From: Pseudomonas maioricensis
GTDB taxonomy: Bacteria > Pseudomonadota > Gammaproteobacteria > Pseudomonadales > Pseudomonadaceae
Length of the DNA stretch: 64,000 nucleotides
Direction of reading: 5' to 3'
Assembly: GCF_022790535.1 (NCBI RefSeq)
Contig: NZ_LOHG01000010.1
Location: 1-64,000 of the forward strand
Positions 53,701 through 61,361 of this stretch are shown here, piece after piece. The translations under genes were made by a program, and so were the position numbers. The stretch's first letter is position 1. Each line of letters begins with the position of its first letter. The notes beneath the pieces are model-generated. The model saw only the letters and a list, made by a program, of their open reading frames with translations. It had not been told where the DNA came from and made no database searches.

Positions 53701-54403
53701 TGAAATTAGCCATCTGGATGTTGTTGAGGTAACCCTTGTTGATCATGTATTGGGTGGAAATGGTGTCTCCGAGAAAGACATCCGCCTGATTGAATGCAAC
53801 GGCATTGATCGCGCTTTGAAACGATGGATAGGTTTTCACTGCCGTTTTGGGGTAAAGCTTCTGAACTTCTTCGGGGGGCAGATAGTGGTACATCATGCTC
53901 AGGCGCATTTCCGCCAGGCCGTCAGAGAGTGCGCGCGTTTCGCCAATCCGGGTGACGAGCACGGGTTGATCTACGGCATAGGGCGTTGAGAGTTTGATGT
54001 TCCGGTCTGTCGCTTCGAAACCGTTCGCGCTGCCCAGCAGGTCTATCTGCCCGGTCGCAAGGGCCGCAATGGCTGTCTGTCTGGATTCGAAGCGCAGGAC
54101 TCTGACAGGCAGGTCCAGCGCCCTGGAAATAATGCTCGCATAGTCAGCGGTAAGCCCTTCGTAATCACGACCGTTAAGTGTCATGTCGAAAGGCGGATAG
54201 TCAGGGGCCGAAGTCCCCAGGACCAATTCGCGCTTGTCGCGTATCCACTGCCATTGCGCTTTGTCCAGTTGCAGCTCCATATGCCCAATGCTGGAGCGAC
54301 CCAGCAAGGTATACAGTTCGGCCGCAACGACAGCGGTCTGCCACCCGAGGCCAAAGCAAATGCTCGTGGTCAGGATCAAGTAGTAATTAAAGCGCTTGGA
54401 CAT
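50753..54403 (-). CDS. BvgS-like hybrid histidine kinase (RocS-type)
   Basis: This 1216-residue inner-membrane kinase has a signal/anchor segment, two venus-flytrap periplasmic domains (about 60-275 and 300-525, EERIAISRRWGASDLML between them), a membrane helix (about 545-560), PAS (575-700), HisKA (FLATMSHEIRTPMNAVIG, histidine near 725), HATPase (NLISNAIKFTEKG, DTGIGIS, GAGLGLVICRSLCEMMGG), a receiver (LNILVVDDHPANS, phospho-acceptor in VVTDCNMPIMNGYDL) and an HPt domain (LLAHRIKGAARII). This is the BvgS/EvgS/RocS phosphorelay plan. I use the ATG at 54403 (AGGAAC upstream); GTG at 54415 overlaps the regulator stop. Position beside dgt and yggL matches P. aeruginosa RocS2. Confidence 0.93.
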   Translation of the reverse strand: MSKRFNYYLILTTSICFGLGWQTAVVAAELYTLLGRSSIGHMELQLDKAQWQWIRDKRELVLGTSAPDYPPFDMTLNGRDYEGLTADYASIISRALDLPVRVLRFESRQTAIAALATGQIDLLGSANGFEATDRNIKLSTPYAVDQPVLVTRIGETRALSDGLAEMRLSMMYHYLPPEEVQKLYPKTAVKTYPSFQSAINAVAFNQADVFLGDTISTQYMINKGYLNNIQMANFSRHEPDGFSFAVGGENSQLLDILNATLKAIPVEERIAISRRWGASDLMLTDQKLQLTQREERWIQQHPTVRVVINESYAPLTFFDASGNFRGITADLLELVRLRTGLRFEINRAPSMADVMSQVSQGQADLIGALISSEEREDQFSFSRPYLDNSFVLVTRKWPENSINLDQLSGKRVAIPLGSPVMAFLRREFPAVVPIEVDNPFQTLEMLAQGRVEAAITSLVSANYFLASGIFENRLQITTTVGDKPALIAMATSRKATELNSILDKALSSIAPQELAAINNRWRSFTPAGGNWQDYQRQIYQIVLGAGLLLLGSLAWNAYMRRQIKKREQAERALNDQFEFMRALVNGSPHPIYVRDREGLLRMCNDSYLKAFDARREDILEKSVTEGVLSNVFEAREFASDYQQVMASNSPKILDRTLQIGERQLTIYHWILPFRDSLGEVKGIIGGWIDISERRQLIEDLRAAKDQADNANRAKSTFLATMSHEIRTPMNAVIGMLELALKRADQGHLDRPAVEVAYSSAKDLLELIGDILDVARIESGRLTLSPERANLRQLVESVVRVFDGLARQKSLSLLLDLDSGINTDVLVDPLRFKQILSNLISNAIKFTEKGQIKIILQTESETDSRQLQLHVRIQDTGIGISKEDLQRLFEPFAQADDNGQQARTGAGLGLVICRSLCEMMGGTLELSSEQGQGTQVNMTFSLTTLEPLAISAEHPASAAQANAALNILVVDDHPANSLLLCQQLEFLGHRCAVAEHGAQGLELWLAGHFDVVVTDCNMPIMNGYDLTRAIRNQEQASRQAPCTVLGFTANAQPEEKQRCREAGMDDCLFKPISLNSLNERLSNIHPRDETVPDTEQTSSAELQPAFNMGSISALTGERPEMIRRLLEQLLHSSEEDRMELAVLLPAKDQHELCLLAHRIKGAARIIRATQVIETCEALEDACMETTTESVIQERQRAIEVAMLDLEQALREQLNRAA

Positions 54404-54411
54404 CCTGTTCC

Positions 54412-55038
54412 TCACACTAGCGCGTTGCGTTTTGCTATCTCGATTAGTTCTACCAGGGTTTTGACCCTGAGTTTTTGCATCAGGCGTGTTTTGTAAGTGC
54501 TGACGGTCTTGTTGCTGAGAAACATGCCTTTAGCAATTTCCTTGTTCGTTCGACCCTGAGCGAACAACTGCAATACCATCAGTTCGCGATCATTGACCAG
54601 TTTAAAAAGCTCTATTTCGCTGGGCTCTCCATTTTCACCACTGGGCGTAGACAGTGCCTGACTTGGGAAGTAATTGTAGCCGGATAATACTGCTTTTACC
54701 GAACTGAGCAATTCACTCAGATCTTCCTGTTTACAGACATAACCTGCTGCGCCTGACTGCATGCACCGAATCGCGAACAGACTTGGGGTTTGTGAGGTTA
54801 GCACCAGTATTTTCGAAGCCAGCCCCATGGAATTGAAGCGGGCCAGTACCTCGAGGCCGTCCAGCTTGGGGATGCTGATGTCCAGAATGATCAGGTCAGG
54901 CATGCATTCGCGGACCATTTGCATTGCATCCACACCATTATCAGTCTCGCCCACGACTTCGTAGTTTTCGTTTTCCAGGAGCATTCTTACGGCAAGACGA
55001 ATGACCGGATGGTCATCGATGATAAAAACTGAGTTCAT
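54412..55038 (-). CDS. BvgA-like LuxR-type response regulator (RocA-type)
   Basis: This 208-residue regulator has a receiver (1-120: IIDDHPVIRLAVRMLLE, phospho-acceptor in LIILDISIPKLDGLEV, lysine in YVCKQEDL) and a LuxR helix-turn-helix (145-205: NDRELMVLQLFAQGRTNKEIAKGMFLSNKTVSTYKTRLMQKLRVKTLVELIEIAKRN). It closely resembles Bordetella BvgA, including PSLFAIRCMQSGAAGYVCK and NYFPSQALS. The order regulator-then-kinase, eight bases apart, is that of bvgA-bvgS. A BvgA-like heptad pair lies 91-104 bases upstream. Confidence 0.93.
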   Translation of the reverse strand: MNSVFIIDDHPVIRLAVRMLLENENYEVVGETDNGVDAMQMVRECMPDLIILDISIPKLDGLEVLARFNSMGLASKILVLTSQTPSLFAIRCMQSGAAGYVCKQEDLSELLSSVKAVLSGYNYFPSQALSTPSGENGEPSEIELFKLVNDRELMVLQLFAQGRTNKEIAKGMFLSNKTVSTYKTRLMQKLRVKTLVELIEIAKRNALV

Positions 55039-55390
55039 AGTTCAATCCATACGAGATGCGAGGAAAGCGCGCACCTTAGCTCAGATGTTCAGGCAGGCAC
55101 ATGAAGAGACCCTGCTATAGGTGATATATAGGAAAGTTCCTACAATAATTAGCGTATTGGAGTACGCGGGAACTCGTTTTTGTAACGCGCAATGTTTAAA
55201 ATGAGTGGGAATACAGGGCGCTATTAAGTGCCGATGATCATGCTGTTTATTGCGATTGGGAATTAACCTACAGGTAGTTTATACGCTTTCAGTAGTTGTA
55301 TCAGCATAGTTCACTACAGCTCGAAAGGGTGCCGGGTCTGCAGCGTTTTTTTCGGATCCATCAGCGCGCCTCGTGTGTGCATGGGGGCGG
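55039..55390. other. Gap between the response regulator and the receiver gene
   Basis: About 350 A/T-rich bases with the regulator promoter region and heptad pair at 55129-55142. No gene is supported. Confidence 0.6.
55129..55142 (-). promoter_or_regulatory. Inverted BvgA-like heptads before the BvgA-like regulator
   Basis: On the minus strand TAGGAAC-TTTCCTA forms two abutting inverted heptads. TTTCCTA fits the BvgA heptad consensus (T/A)TTC(C/T)TA. TATATATC and TATAGC follow within 20 bases and could be a -10 box, which would place the site near -35. Confidence 0.5.
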
Positions 55391-55789
55391 TTAGCTGTCC
55401 GGGAAGTATGACGCCATCAGCCTGGAGAGATCCGGGCCGTGTAGCGGCTTGTTGAGGCAACCGAGCAAAGGGAGTTCACGTTTAGCCGCCAGTTGTTCGA
55501 GGGCCTGCAGTTGAGGCGTGTCCAGGCCGCTCAGAACGATCGCGTATCGTGCCATTCCAGCCTTGAAGGCCTGTTCGATGACGTCGAAACCCTCACCGTC
55601 TGGCAGGCACTGATCGCAAAGCAGCAGATCGTATGGCTCGGCGCTTCGCTGGATGGCTTGCATGGCCTCCGCTGCGGTAAGGGCAGGGGTTAACAGAAAG
55701 TACCCCAGATTATTCAGAAGTATCTGTGTGGCAATCAACTGGAAGGGGTGATCTTCCACGAGCAGAATGCGTAAGTTGTGTTTAAACAT
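55391..55789 (-). CDS. Stand-alone receiver-domain protein
   Basis: This 132-residue protein is only a receiver: LRILLVEDHPFQLIATQILLNNLGY, phospho-acceptor in DLLLCDQCLPDGEGFDVI, and GCLNKPLHGPDLS for the conserved lysine. There is no output domain. The ATG at 55789 is used because the sequence before it has no domain; the frame can extend to 55897. It is on the same strand as the BvgAS-like pair but 353 bases upstream. In P. aeruginosa the related Roc systems have RocR, a receiver joined to EAL; here a lone receiver and a separate EAL protein lie close by. Confidence 0.8.
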   Translation of the reverse strand: MFKHNLRILLVEDHPFQLIATQILLNNLGYFLLTPALTAAEAMQAIQRSAEPYDLLLCDQCLPDGEGFDVIEQAFKAGMARYAIVLSGLDTPQLQALEQLAAKRELPLLGCLNKPLHGPDLSRLMASYFPDS

Positions 55790-55950
55790 CAGGTAGTCCG
55801 GCAGAAGCTGGCGCAGGCCTGGCGCCGACCGGCGCACAGCTGCAGGCGTCGGGCAGCATCGACAATGGCCAGTGAAAGAGTAAGTGGAGGCGGCCATTAA
55901 TGGCTCTCAAGCGGGGGAGTATCAGGCAGGCACGAAGACATTTGCGATAA

Positions 55951-55980
55951 GACGATTCCTAAAAAAATGTAGGAAGCGTC
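55951..55980. other. Hairpin with TTCCTA/TAGGAA arms, after dgt
   Basis: GACG-A-TTCCTA and TAGGAA-G-CGTC pair with one A-G mismatch around AAAAAATG. It repeats the heptad core seen at 55129-55142 in the opposite layout, and lies between dgt and the receiver gene. Confidence 0.55.
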
Positions 55981-56059
55981 TGAAGTTGTCGAAGATTTGC
56001 TGCTGAGAAGGGGGGGCTGCCGCCCAATCGTTCAAGGACGCCGGGCGGCAGTGCCTGCT

Positions 56060-57391
56060 TTACATAGGGCTTGAGCGGCCGGTCATTTCCCTGGCCATTT
56101 CACTGGCATAGCTGTCGGTCATTCCAGCAATAAAGTCGATCATGCGCAGGAATGATGCATGCAAGGGGGCATGAGGATCGGGCGCATTGTTGCCCAGCAG
56201 ATCGAGAATGCGCCTGTGCTTGAACGAGGGCGCCCGGCCGCCGAACTGCTCCAGTGCAGCGCCACAGAAAGCGTTGAGCAGTATTTCAAGCGTGGTGTAA
56301 GCACCGATCTCGTGCAGGGTCTTGCGCTTGTCCTGAAAGATTTTCTTGCGGGCCATGTCCTTGGCGCTCAGTACACAGCGCTTTGCCGGGCCATGCATGT
56401 GTTCGACCAGATCGCCACTGAGCGTACCGGCCAGTAATGCGTCCTGCTGTTCGACGAAGGCCCTCGCAGCGGCGTTGGTCAGATGCTCGATGGCTTTGCC
56501 GCGCAGGATCGCCAGTTTGCGCCGACGCGAGTCATCAGGACCCAGTTGGCGATAGGTGTCAGGCAAATCATCGCCGACCAGCCCCAACAGCAGCGACTCT
56601 ACCTCCGCGTACTCCAGCAGCTCCATCTCCAGCCCGTCTTCAAGATCGATCAGGGCGTAACAGATGTCATCTGCGGCCTCCATCAGATAGACCAATGGGT
56701 GCCGCGCCCAACGCTGCTCTTCAAGTTGTGGCAGCCCCAGTTTCTGCGCGATCTGTTCAAGGATCGGCAGCTCGCTCTGGTAGCAGCCAAATTTGTGTTT
56801 CTTATAGCCCAGGGAGTCGGCATGGCGAGCCGTCCATGGGTACTTCAGGTAGGTGCCGAGGGTGGCATAAGTCAGTCGTGTGCCGCCGTCGAACTGGTGA
56901 TACTCCAGCTGCGTCAGGACTCGAAAACCCTGTGCGTTACCTTCGAAGTTGAGGAAGTCGTTGCGTTCAACCTCACTCATCGCATCGAGCCAGCCCCGGC
57001 CGGCAGCTTGTTTGAACCAGTTACGGATAGCGTCTTCGCCGGAATGGCCGAACGGAGGATTGCCAATGTCGTGCGCCAGGCAAGCCGACTGTACGACCAT
57101 GCCCAGATCACTGGGATCACACCAGTCGGGCAGGGCGCTGCGCAGTGTTTCACCAACCCGCATACCCAATGAACGACCGACGCAACTGACTTCCAGCGAG
57201 TGGGTCAGGCGCGTATGAATGTGATCGTTGCTCGACACCGGATGGACTTGTGTCTTGCGCCCGAGACGACGAAATGCCCCGGAAAAAATGATTCGGTCAT
57301 GATCCTTATGGAAAGGACTGCGCCCCAGTTCTTCCGGGCTGTGCAGGGTTTTGCCAAGTCGTTCGCGGTTGAGCAGGGTTTGCCAATCCAA
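56060..57391 (-). CDS. dgt: dGTP triphosphohydrolase-like HD protein
   Basis: This 443-residue protein belongs to the dGTPase group of HD-domain nucleotide hydrolases. Visible: [44 protein letters not shown] (first histidine), [23 protein letters not shown] with the HD metal pair, and [24 protein letters not shown] start at TTG 57391 ([16 protein letters not shown]) because GGAG lies eight bases upstream; the GTG at 57400 shares a base with that site. It lies between the receiver and EAL genes. Confidence 0.9.
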   Translation of the reverse strand: MDWQTLLNRERLGKTLHSPEELGRSPFHKDHDRIIFSGAFRRLGRKTQVHPVSSNDHIHTRLTHSLEVSCVGRSLGMRVGETLRSALPDWCDPSDLGMVVQSACLAHDIGNPPFGHSGEDAIRNWFKQAAGRGWLDAMSEVERNDFLNFEGNAQGFRVLTQLEYHQFDGGTRLTYATLGTYLKYPWTARHADSLGYKKHKFGCYQSELPILEQIAQKLGLPQLEEQRWARHPLVYLMEAADDICYALIDLEDGLEMELLEYAEVESLLLGLVGDDLPDTYRQLGPDDSRRRKLAILRGKAIEHLTNAAARAFVEQQDALLAGTLSGDLVEHMHGPAKRCVLSAKDMARKKIFQDKRKTLHEIGAYTTLEILLNAFCGAALEQFGGRAPSFKHRRILDLLGNNAPDPHAPLHASFLRMIDFIAGMTDSYASEMAREMTGRSSPM

Positions 57392-57454
57392 GGCGTTCAC
57401 TCCGTCGGTTAAGACCGCCTAGCTTCCGGGTTCCAGGACCCGGCTGCAAGGGGG

Positions 57455-58612
57455 TCAGAAGCCCGCTGCGTCAACATCGATCAAGAGAATGCGTTGGTCA
57501 TTGTCGAAAAACTGTCCAGCGGTCAGGCAATACTGGTTAGTGGTAGCGTCTCGATAGGTATTGGAGAGGATCAGGCGGCGCTCATGCCAGCCTTCTGCAA
57601 GCAGATGATAGAAGTAGGGGCGCCAGGACCAATTGTGGCCAATGTAGGCAGCGTCAGACCGCCATTCACCGTTGCGCCACTCGAGGTTGGGCGTGAGTTG
57701 AGTACCGTGTCGGTCGCACTGGTAGAAACGCAGCAGCCAAGGGTAATCGTGCAGTTGTGGCAACTGGTTGAGTGAGCTCTGGTCCCAGTGTTGCAGGATA
57801 GACATCAACGAAGCCAGTTGCTGGCGCAGCCCCATGACCAGTGCTCGCTCCGCCAGCTTTTTCTGCACGTAGCGGTCGCGCAGACGGGCGAATTGTTCAA
57901 CGAATGCATCTGGCTGGAAGAAGGTTTGCTCGCCGGGAGCAAACAGAAAACCCTGGACATAGCGTGCGCCGCACTCCAGGGCAAAGTGCAATTCGGCTTC
58001 CGTTTCGACTCCTTCGGCGATAATCCAGCAGCCGGTTTTTTCTGCCATTTGGGCCAGTGCTTTAACAATGTCGCTGCTCGGCCCGCCTTTTGCTGCTGCC
58101 TGAAACAAGCGCATATCAAGCTTGAGTATGTCGGGCTGCAGAGCCAGTACGCGGTCCAGTTGCGAGTAGCCAGCACCGAAATCATCAATGGCGATTCGTG
58201 CACCTGCCTCGCGGTAACGGCTCACTACTTCCGCAAGACGCTGGCTATTGCCATCCAGTTCGGTGATTTCAAACACGATGCGTTGAGGCTCTACGCCGTT
58301 TCGTTGCAGTTGCTTGAGGCTGGGTAGAGGTTGCCCCGGGCGCAGGCGAGAAATCCACCGGGGTGAAATATTCAGGCTCAGAAACCAGTCGTCGGGCGCC
58401 TCATGCAATCGGCTCAGAGCGTTGTCGCGGATGATGCGATCCAGGCGACGTAATGAAGCGGCAGGCACTTTCGGATCTGCGAACAGCGGACCCACTGACT
58501 TTAGCTGGCCGTCGTCCTTGCGCACACGGCCCAATGCTTCAACACCAGCAATACGGCCAGTAGCGGTATCAATGAACGGCTGAAAGCAGGCAATAGGTTG
58601 CCCATCAATCAC
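57455..58612 (-). CDS. EAL phosphodiesterase with YkuI-like C-terminal domain
   Basis: This 385-residue soluble protein has an EAL domain at residues 1-240: GVEALGRVRKDDG (the EAL motif itself), NISPRWISRLR, FEITELDGN, AIDDFGAGYSQLDRV (DDFGAGYS metal site), DILKLDMRLFQ, IAEGVETEAEL and FLFAPGEQ. The catalytic residues look intact, so c-di-GMP hydrolysis is likely. Residues 250-385 resemble the YkuI C-terminal PAS-like domain (WLLRFYQCDRHGTQLTPNLEWRNGEW, WRPYFYHLLAEGWHERRLILSNTYRDATTNQYCLTAGQFF). It starts with GTG at 58612, four bases after GGAGG. Confidence 0.92.
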   Translation of the reverse strand: MIDGQPIACFQPFIDTATGRIAGVEALGRVRKDDGQLKSVGPLFADPKVPAASLRRLDRIIRDNALSRLHEAPDDWFLSLNISPRWISRLRPGQPLPSLKQLQRNGVEPQRIVFEITELDGNSQRLAEVVSRYREAGARIAIDDFGAGYSQLDRVLALQPDILKLDMRLFQAAAKGGPSSDIVKALAQMAEKTGCWIIAEGVETEAELHFALECGARYVQGFLFAPGEQTFFQPDAFVEQFARLRDRYVQKKLAERALVMGLRQQLASLMSILQHWDQSSLNQLPQLHDYPWLLRFYQCDRHGTQLTPNLEWRNGEWRSDAAYIGHNWSWRPYFYHLLAEGWHERRLILSNTYRDATTNQYCLTAGQFFDNDQRILLIDVDAAGF

Positions 58613-58743
58613 ATGGCCTCCTCAGTAAACTCGGCAGTTGAAATCAAAATTTCCACAGCAAAATCGATGGCTTCAGTGAAATCTGAAGCCATCGATCCAA
58701 CTTGACAGGGAGGTGCTGCTTGCAAGAACGCAGCCAATTGCCA

Positions 58744-59082
58744 CTAGCGCTTTCGGGAGGACCCTAACGCCATTCTGATAACAGGCAACAGGCTTACACC
58801 GAGTTTGATGATCCGGGTCAGACCGCCAGGACGCGAGCCCTTTGCGCCTTTACCGCCGAGGAACCCCAGCAGCGAAACGACACCCATACCCCACAAGGGG
58901 GCATGCTTGATGCCGAGCGCGCCCTGCCAGTCGGTACCCATCCCGCGAACCCTTCGCAACGGCTGGAGAAGATTGTTCGACTCCTGCCGGATTTCCTGAC
59001 GATGCATTTCCATGCGCAGGCGAACCAGCGCTTTGCGCAATTCGCGGCGGGAATGTTTCTGGTGAGATTCGGGCAGACTCAT
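58744..59082 (-). CDS. Small basic protein of the DUF883/YqjE operon
   Basis: This 112-residue protein begins with a charged helix (MSLPESHQKHSRRELRKALVRLRMEMHRQEIRQESNNLLQPL) followed by a hydrophobic stretch (PLWGMGVVSLLGFLGG) and a second (RIIKLGVSLLPVIRMALG). The layout resembles YqjK-type proteins, though similarity is slight. Its ATG overlaps the yqjE-like stop by four bases. The function is unknown; a membrane role is inferred from the operon. Confidence 0.75.
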   Translation of the reverse strand: MSLPESHQKHSRRELRKALVRLRMEMHRQEIRQESNNLLQPLRRVRGMGTDWQGALGIKHAPLWGMGVVSLLGFLGGKGAKGSRPGGLTRIIKLGVSLLPVIRMALGSSRKR

Positions 59083-59471
59083 CGCATCAATCGCTCACGG
59101 TCATTGGCCAGTTCTTCGAGTGTCGCGTTGAACGGCGAGGACTCGTCGAATATGGCAGCTTTGAGACGCAGGGCGCAAAACAGCGCACACAACGTATAGA
59201 ACACGCATAGACCGATAATGCCGGCCAGACGATAGCTGTCCCACAGTACGATCAGTAGTAATGCCGACAGGCCCGTCAGCAGCAGCAAGGCGAAGACAAG
59301 CGCCAGGCCGGCGAACAGGAGCAGGCTCAAAGTACGGGCCTTTTGCTCCTGAAGCTCGATACCGAACAGCTCTACATGGCTGTGCAGCAACCCGAGGACA
59401 GCCGCGCCAAGCCGCCGCGGCGACGATGAGGTCTGGTCTGATGCCTGACCGGATTCAGTTCCCAGAGCCAT
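59079..59471 (-). CDS. YqjE-like membrane protein (phage-holin family)
   Basis: This 130-residue protein has a short N-terminal region, an amphipathic segment HSHVELFGIELQEQKARTLSLLLFAGLALVFALLLLTGLSALLLIVLW (first membrane helix pair) and a second helix LAGIIGLCVFYTLCALFCALRL. It ends in a charged tail (FNATLEELANDRERLMR). This is the YqjE/phage-holin superfamily III pattern. The ATG at 59471 is preferred; the longer frame to 59543 runs into the upstream gene. Confidence 0.82.
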   Translation of the reverse strand: MALGTESGQASDQTSSSPRRLGAAVLGLLHSHVELFGIELQEQKARTLSLLLFAGLALVFALLLLTGLSALLLIVLWDSYRLAGIIGLCVFYTLCALFCALRLKAAIFDESSPFNATLEELANDRERLMR

Positions 59472-59476
59472 AATCG

Positions 59477-59791
59477 TTAGCGCCTTGTTGCCAGCAGGCC
59501 AATCAGAAAACCAACGCCAGCCGCGATGCCTACCGACTGCCATGGGTTGGTTTGAACATAATCTTCGGTTGCTACGACGGCGGCCTTGCCCCGCTCACGA
59601 AGTGATTCTTCGGTGAGTTTCAGGGTTTCGCGGGCGCGCAGCAGGCTTTCATTGATCTGGCTACGTAATTCGTCAGCCTGCTCGCCTGCCAGTGAAGCGG
59701 TGTGTTCCAGGAGCTTCTCCGTATCGGCAACCAGGACCTGAAAGTCAGCCATCAAGATTTCCTGAGCGTTCTGTGCTGTTTGGCGTGCCAT
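59477..59791 (-). CDS. DUF883 (ElaB/YqjD) family protein
   Basis: This 104-residue protein has a long charged helix (ILMADFQVLVADTEKLLEHTASLAGEQADELRSQINESLLRARETLKLTEESLRERG) and a C-terminal membrane helix (WQSVGIAAGVGFLIGLLATRR). E. coli members are stationary-phase, tail-anchored inner-membrane proteins that bind ribosomes. The ATG at 59791 follows GGAGAG at four bases; ATG at 59803 would place that site inside the gene. It is first in the operon behind a candidate AlgU promoter. Confidence 0.88.
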   Translation of the reverse strand: MARQTAQNAQEILMADFQVLVADTEKLLEHTASLAGEQADELRSQINESLLRARETLKLTEESLRERGKAAVVATEDYVQTNPWQSVGIAAGVGFLIGLLATRR

Positions 59792-60236
59792 TTTTCTCTC
59801 CATTAGGTGCGTATGGGCTTTCGAGTCCAGGGGCTTGCTGAAGGTTCACTTCAATGCCACATCAAATCCAGGTATCCGTTCGGGCCTGTTTTGCGGTGTG
59901 TTGGTGCGCGGCCATTAGCTGTGCGCTTATCAGGAGCGCGTTCGAGCAGGCGTTATCTGGACGCAAGCGCTGTGCCCGGAGTTTCCACGATTTTATTCGC
60001 TCTGTCTCGGGGCATGTCCTGACAGTGCCGTTTGTTGTGACACCTTCAAGACCTGGCCTCATCGGGGCAGGATTTGGCTATGCTGTACTCCGACGCTAAA
60101 TCGTGGGGACTGCTTTGGCGACAGTCCGCTGGTTTACTCGCCGAAAGAGGTGCTCGTTTTACAGGGACTGTCTTTTGGCAAATCATGGCAGTACTGTCGC
60201 CGTTCAGTGGCGTTCAGGCATGGGCTGGAGAGTGGC
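59792..60236. other. Gap upstream of the DUF883 operon and the acyltransferase
   Basis: It contains the candidate AlgU promoter (59820-59847). The right half may contain the acyltransferase promoter; I could not place one. Open frames at 59807-60022 and 59854-60099 have no recognisable domain. Confidence 0.6.
59820..59847 (-). promoter_or_regulatory. Candidate AlgU (sigma-22) promoter of the DUF883 operon
   Basis: On the minus strand GAACCT and TCGAA are separated by 17 bases, near the AlgU consensus GAACTT-N16/17-TCnAA. The predicted start lies about 20 bases before the ATG at 59791. Confidence 0.55.
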
Positions 60237-61328
60237 ATGGAGCGGTTGTATTCCCTTCAAGGGCTGAGGGGCCTTGCAGTGCTGGGCGTGGTGCTTTTCC
60301 ACATGACGGCCGTCGAACTGAAGTATTCGGGGGGCGACAGGCTCTTGCCGGGCTGGCTGGATTTTTTTCAGTTAGGTGTCGATCTGTTTTTCGTCATCAG
60401 TGGTTTCGTGATGGTGATTGTCAGTCGTGGGCGGTTCCAGAACGGCGTTGAACGGCAGCGTTTTCTGTTCAATCGCGTATCGCGTATATACCCCACGTAC
60501 TGGTTGTATTTTTTCATCACCTTGCTGGTTTATCTGGTTCAGCCAGGAATGGTCAACAGCGCTCACGGCGAGTCGAACCTGTGGCGGTCATTCTTGCTCC
60601 TGCCCAGTGACAAGGTGCTGCTGGTGATGGTGGCGTGGTCACTGGTGTTCGAGTTGTGGTTCTACCTGGTTTTCAGTGTTTTGCTGTTTTTCAAAGAGCG
60701 CAGCTTGCCATGGCTGCTTGCTGTCTGGGCGTTGGTGTTACTGGTGTTCAATGCGCTGGAGGATTGGCAGGAGTATTCGCCGGTGCTGGCGGTGATCCTT
60801 CACCCTTATGCACTGGAATTTATCGCCGGAGCATTACTGGCCCTGTTCTTTTACAGCCCGAACAGCGCGCGTATTCCTGGTTCTGCTGTCTGGGGGCTTT
60901 TGGCTGCGGCGGTGCTGCTGGGGATTCCGGTGATAGGTGCTTACGGGTTGTTTGAAGGACACGGCTTCTCGAGGATGGTGATAGTCGGTGTGGTGTTCGC
61001 TACGCTGGTTTTCGCGCTGGCGTTGCTGGAGCGTCGTGGGCATGTCTCGATGCCAAAGGGACTGGTGTTAATCGGGGACATGTCTTACACCGTCTATCTG
61101 TCACATCTATTGGTGCTGGGCGTTATCGGGCGTATCTGGCAGTTGTTGGGCGGTTGGCCTGCCAGCCTCATGGACAATATTTTCTTCTGCGCACTGATGA
61201 TGGGTGCGGTGCTATGTTACGGCTGGGTCGGTTATCGCTGTTTCGAGAAGCCGGTGCTGGATCGGGCCAACACGTTTGCCCGCAAACACTTTCGAGCTCG
61301 CTCATCTAGCCTGGAGCGGGCGCAGTAG
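60237..61328 (+). CDS. Acyltransferase-3 family membrane protein (OafA-like)
   Basis: This 363-residue membrane protein belongs to the acyltransferase-3 group that acetylates surface polysaccharide sugars. MERLYSLQGLRGLAVLGVVLFHM carries the family's R and H (R-x10-H type), followed by LGVDLFFVISGFVM, FLFNRVSRIYPTYWLYFF and about ten membrane segments; MSYTVYLSHLLVLGVI is the typical late motif. The ATG at 60237 follows GGAGAG; the frame to 60150 is unsupported. The modified sugar is unknown. Confidence 0.88.
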   Translation: MERLYSLQGLRGLAVLGVVLFHMTAVELKYSGGDRLLPGWLDFFQLGVDLFFVISGFVMVIVSRGRFQNGVERQRFLFNRVSRIYPTYWLYFFITLLVYLVQPGMVNSAHGESNLWRSFLLLPSDKVLLVMVAWSLVFELWFYLVFSVLLFFKERSLPWLLAVWALVLLVFNALEDWQEYSPVLAVILHPYALEFIAGALLALFFYSPNSARIPGSAVWGLLAAAVLLGIPVIGAYGLFEGHGFSRMVIVGVVFATLVFALALLERRGHVSMPKGLVLIGDMSYTVYLSHLLVLGVIGRIWQLLGGWPASLMDNIFFCALMMGAVLCYGWVGYRCFEKPVLDRANTFARKHFRARSSSLERAQ

Positions 61329-61361
61329 GATTCTGGCGGCAACTCCCTGTTGGAGTGACAG

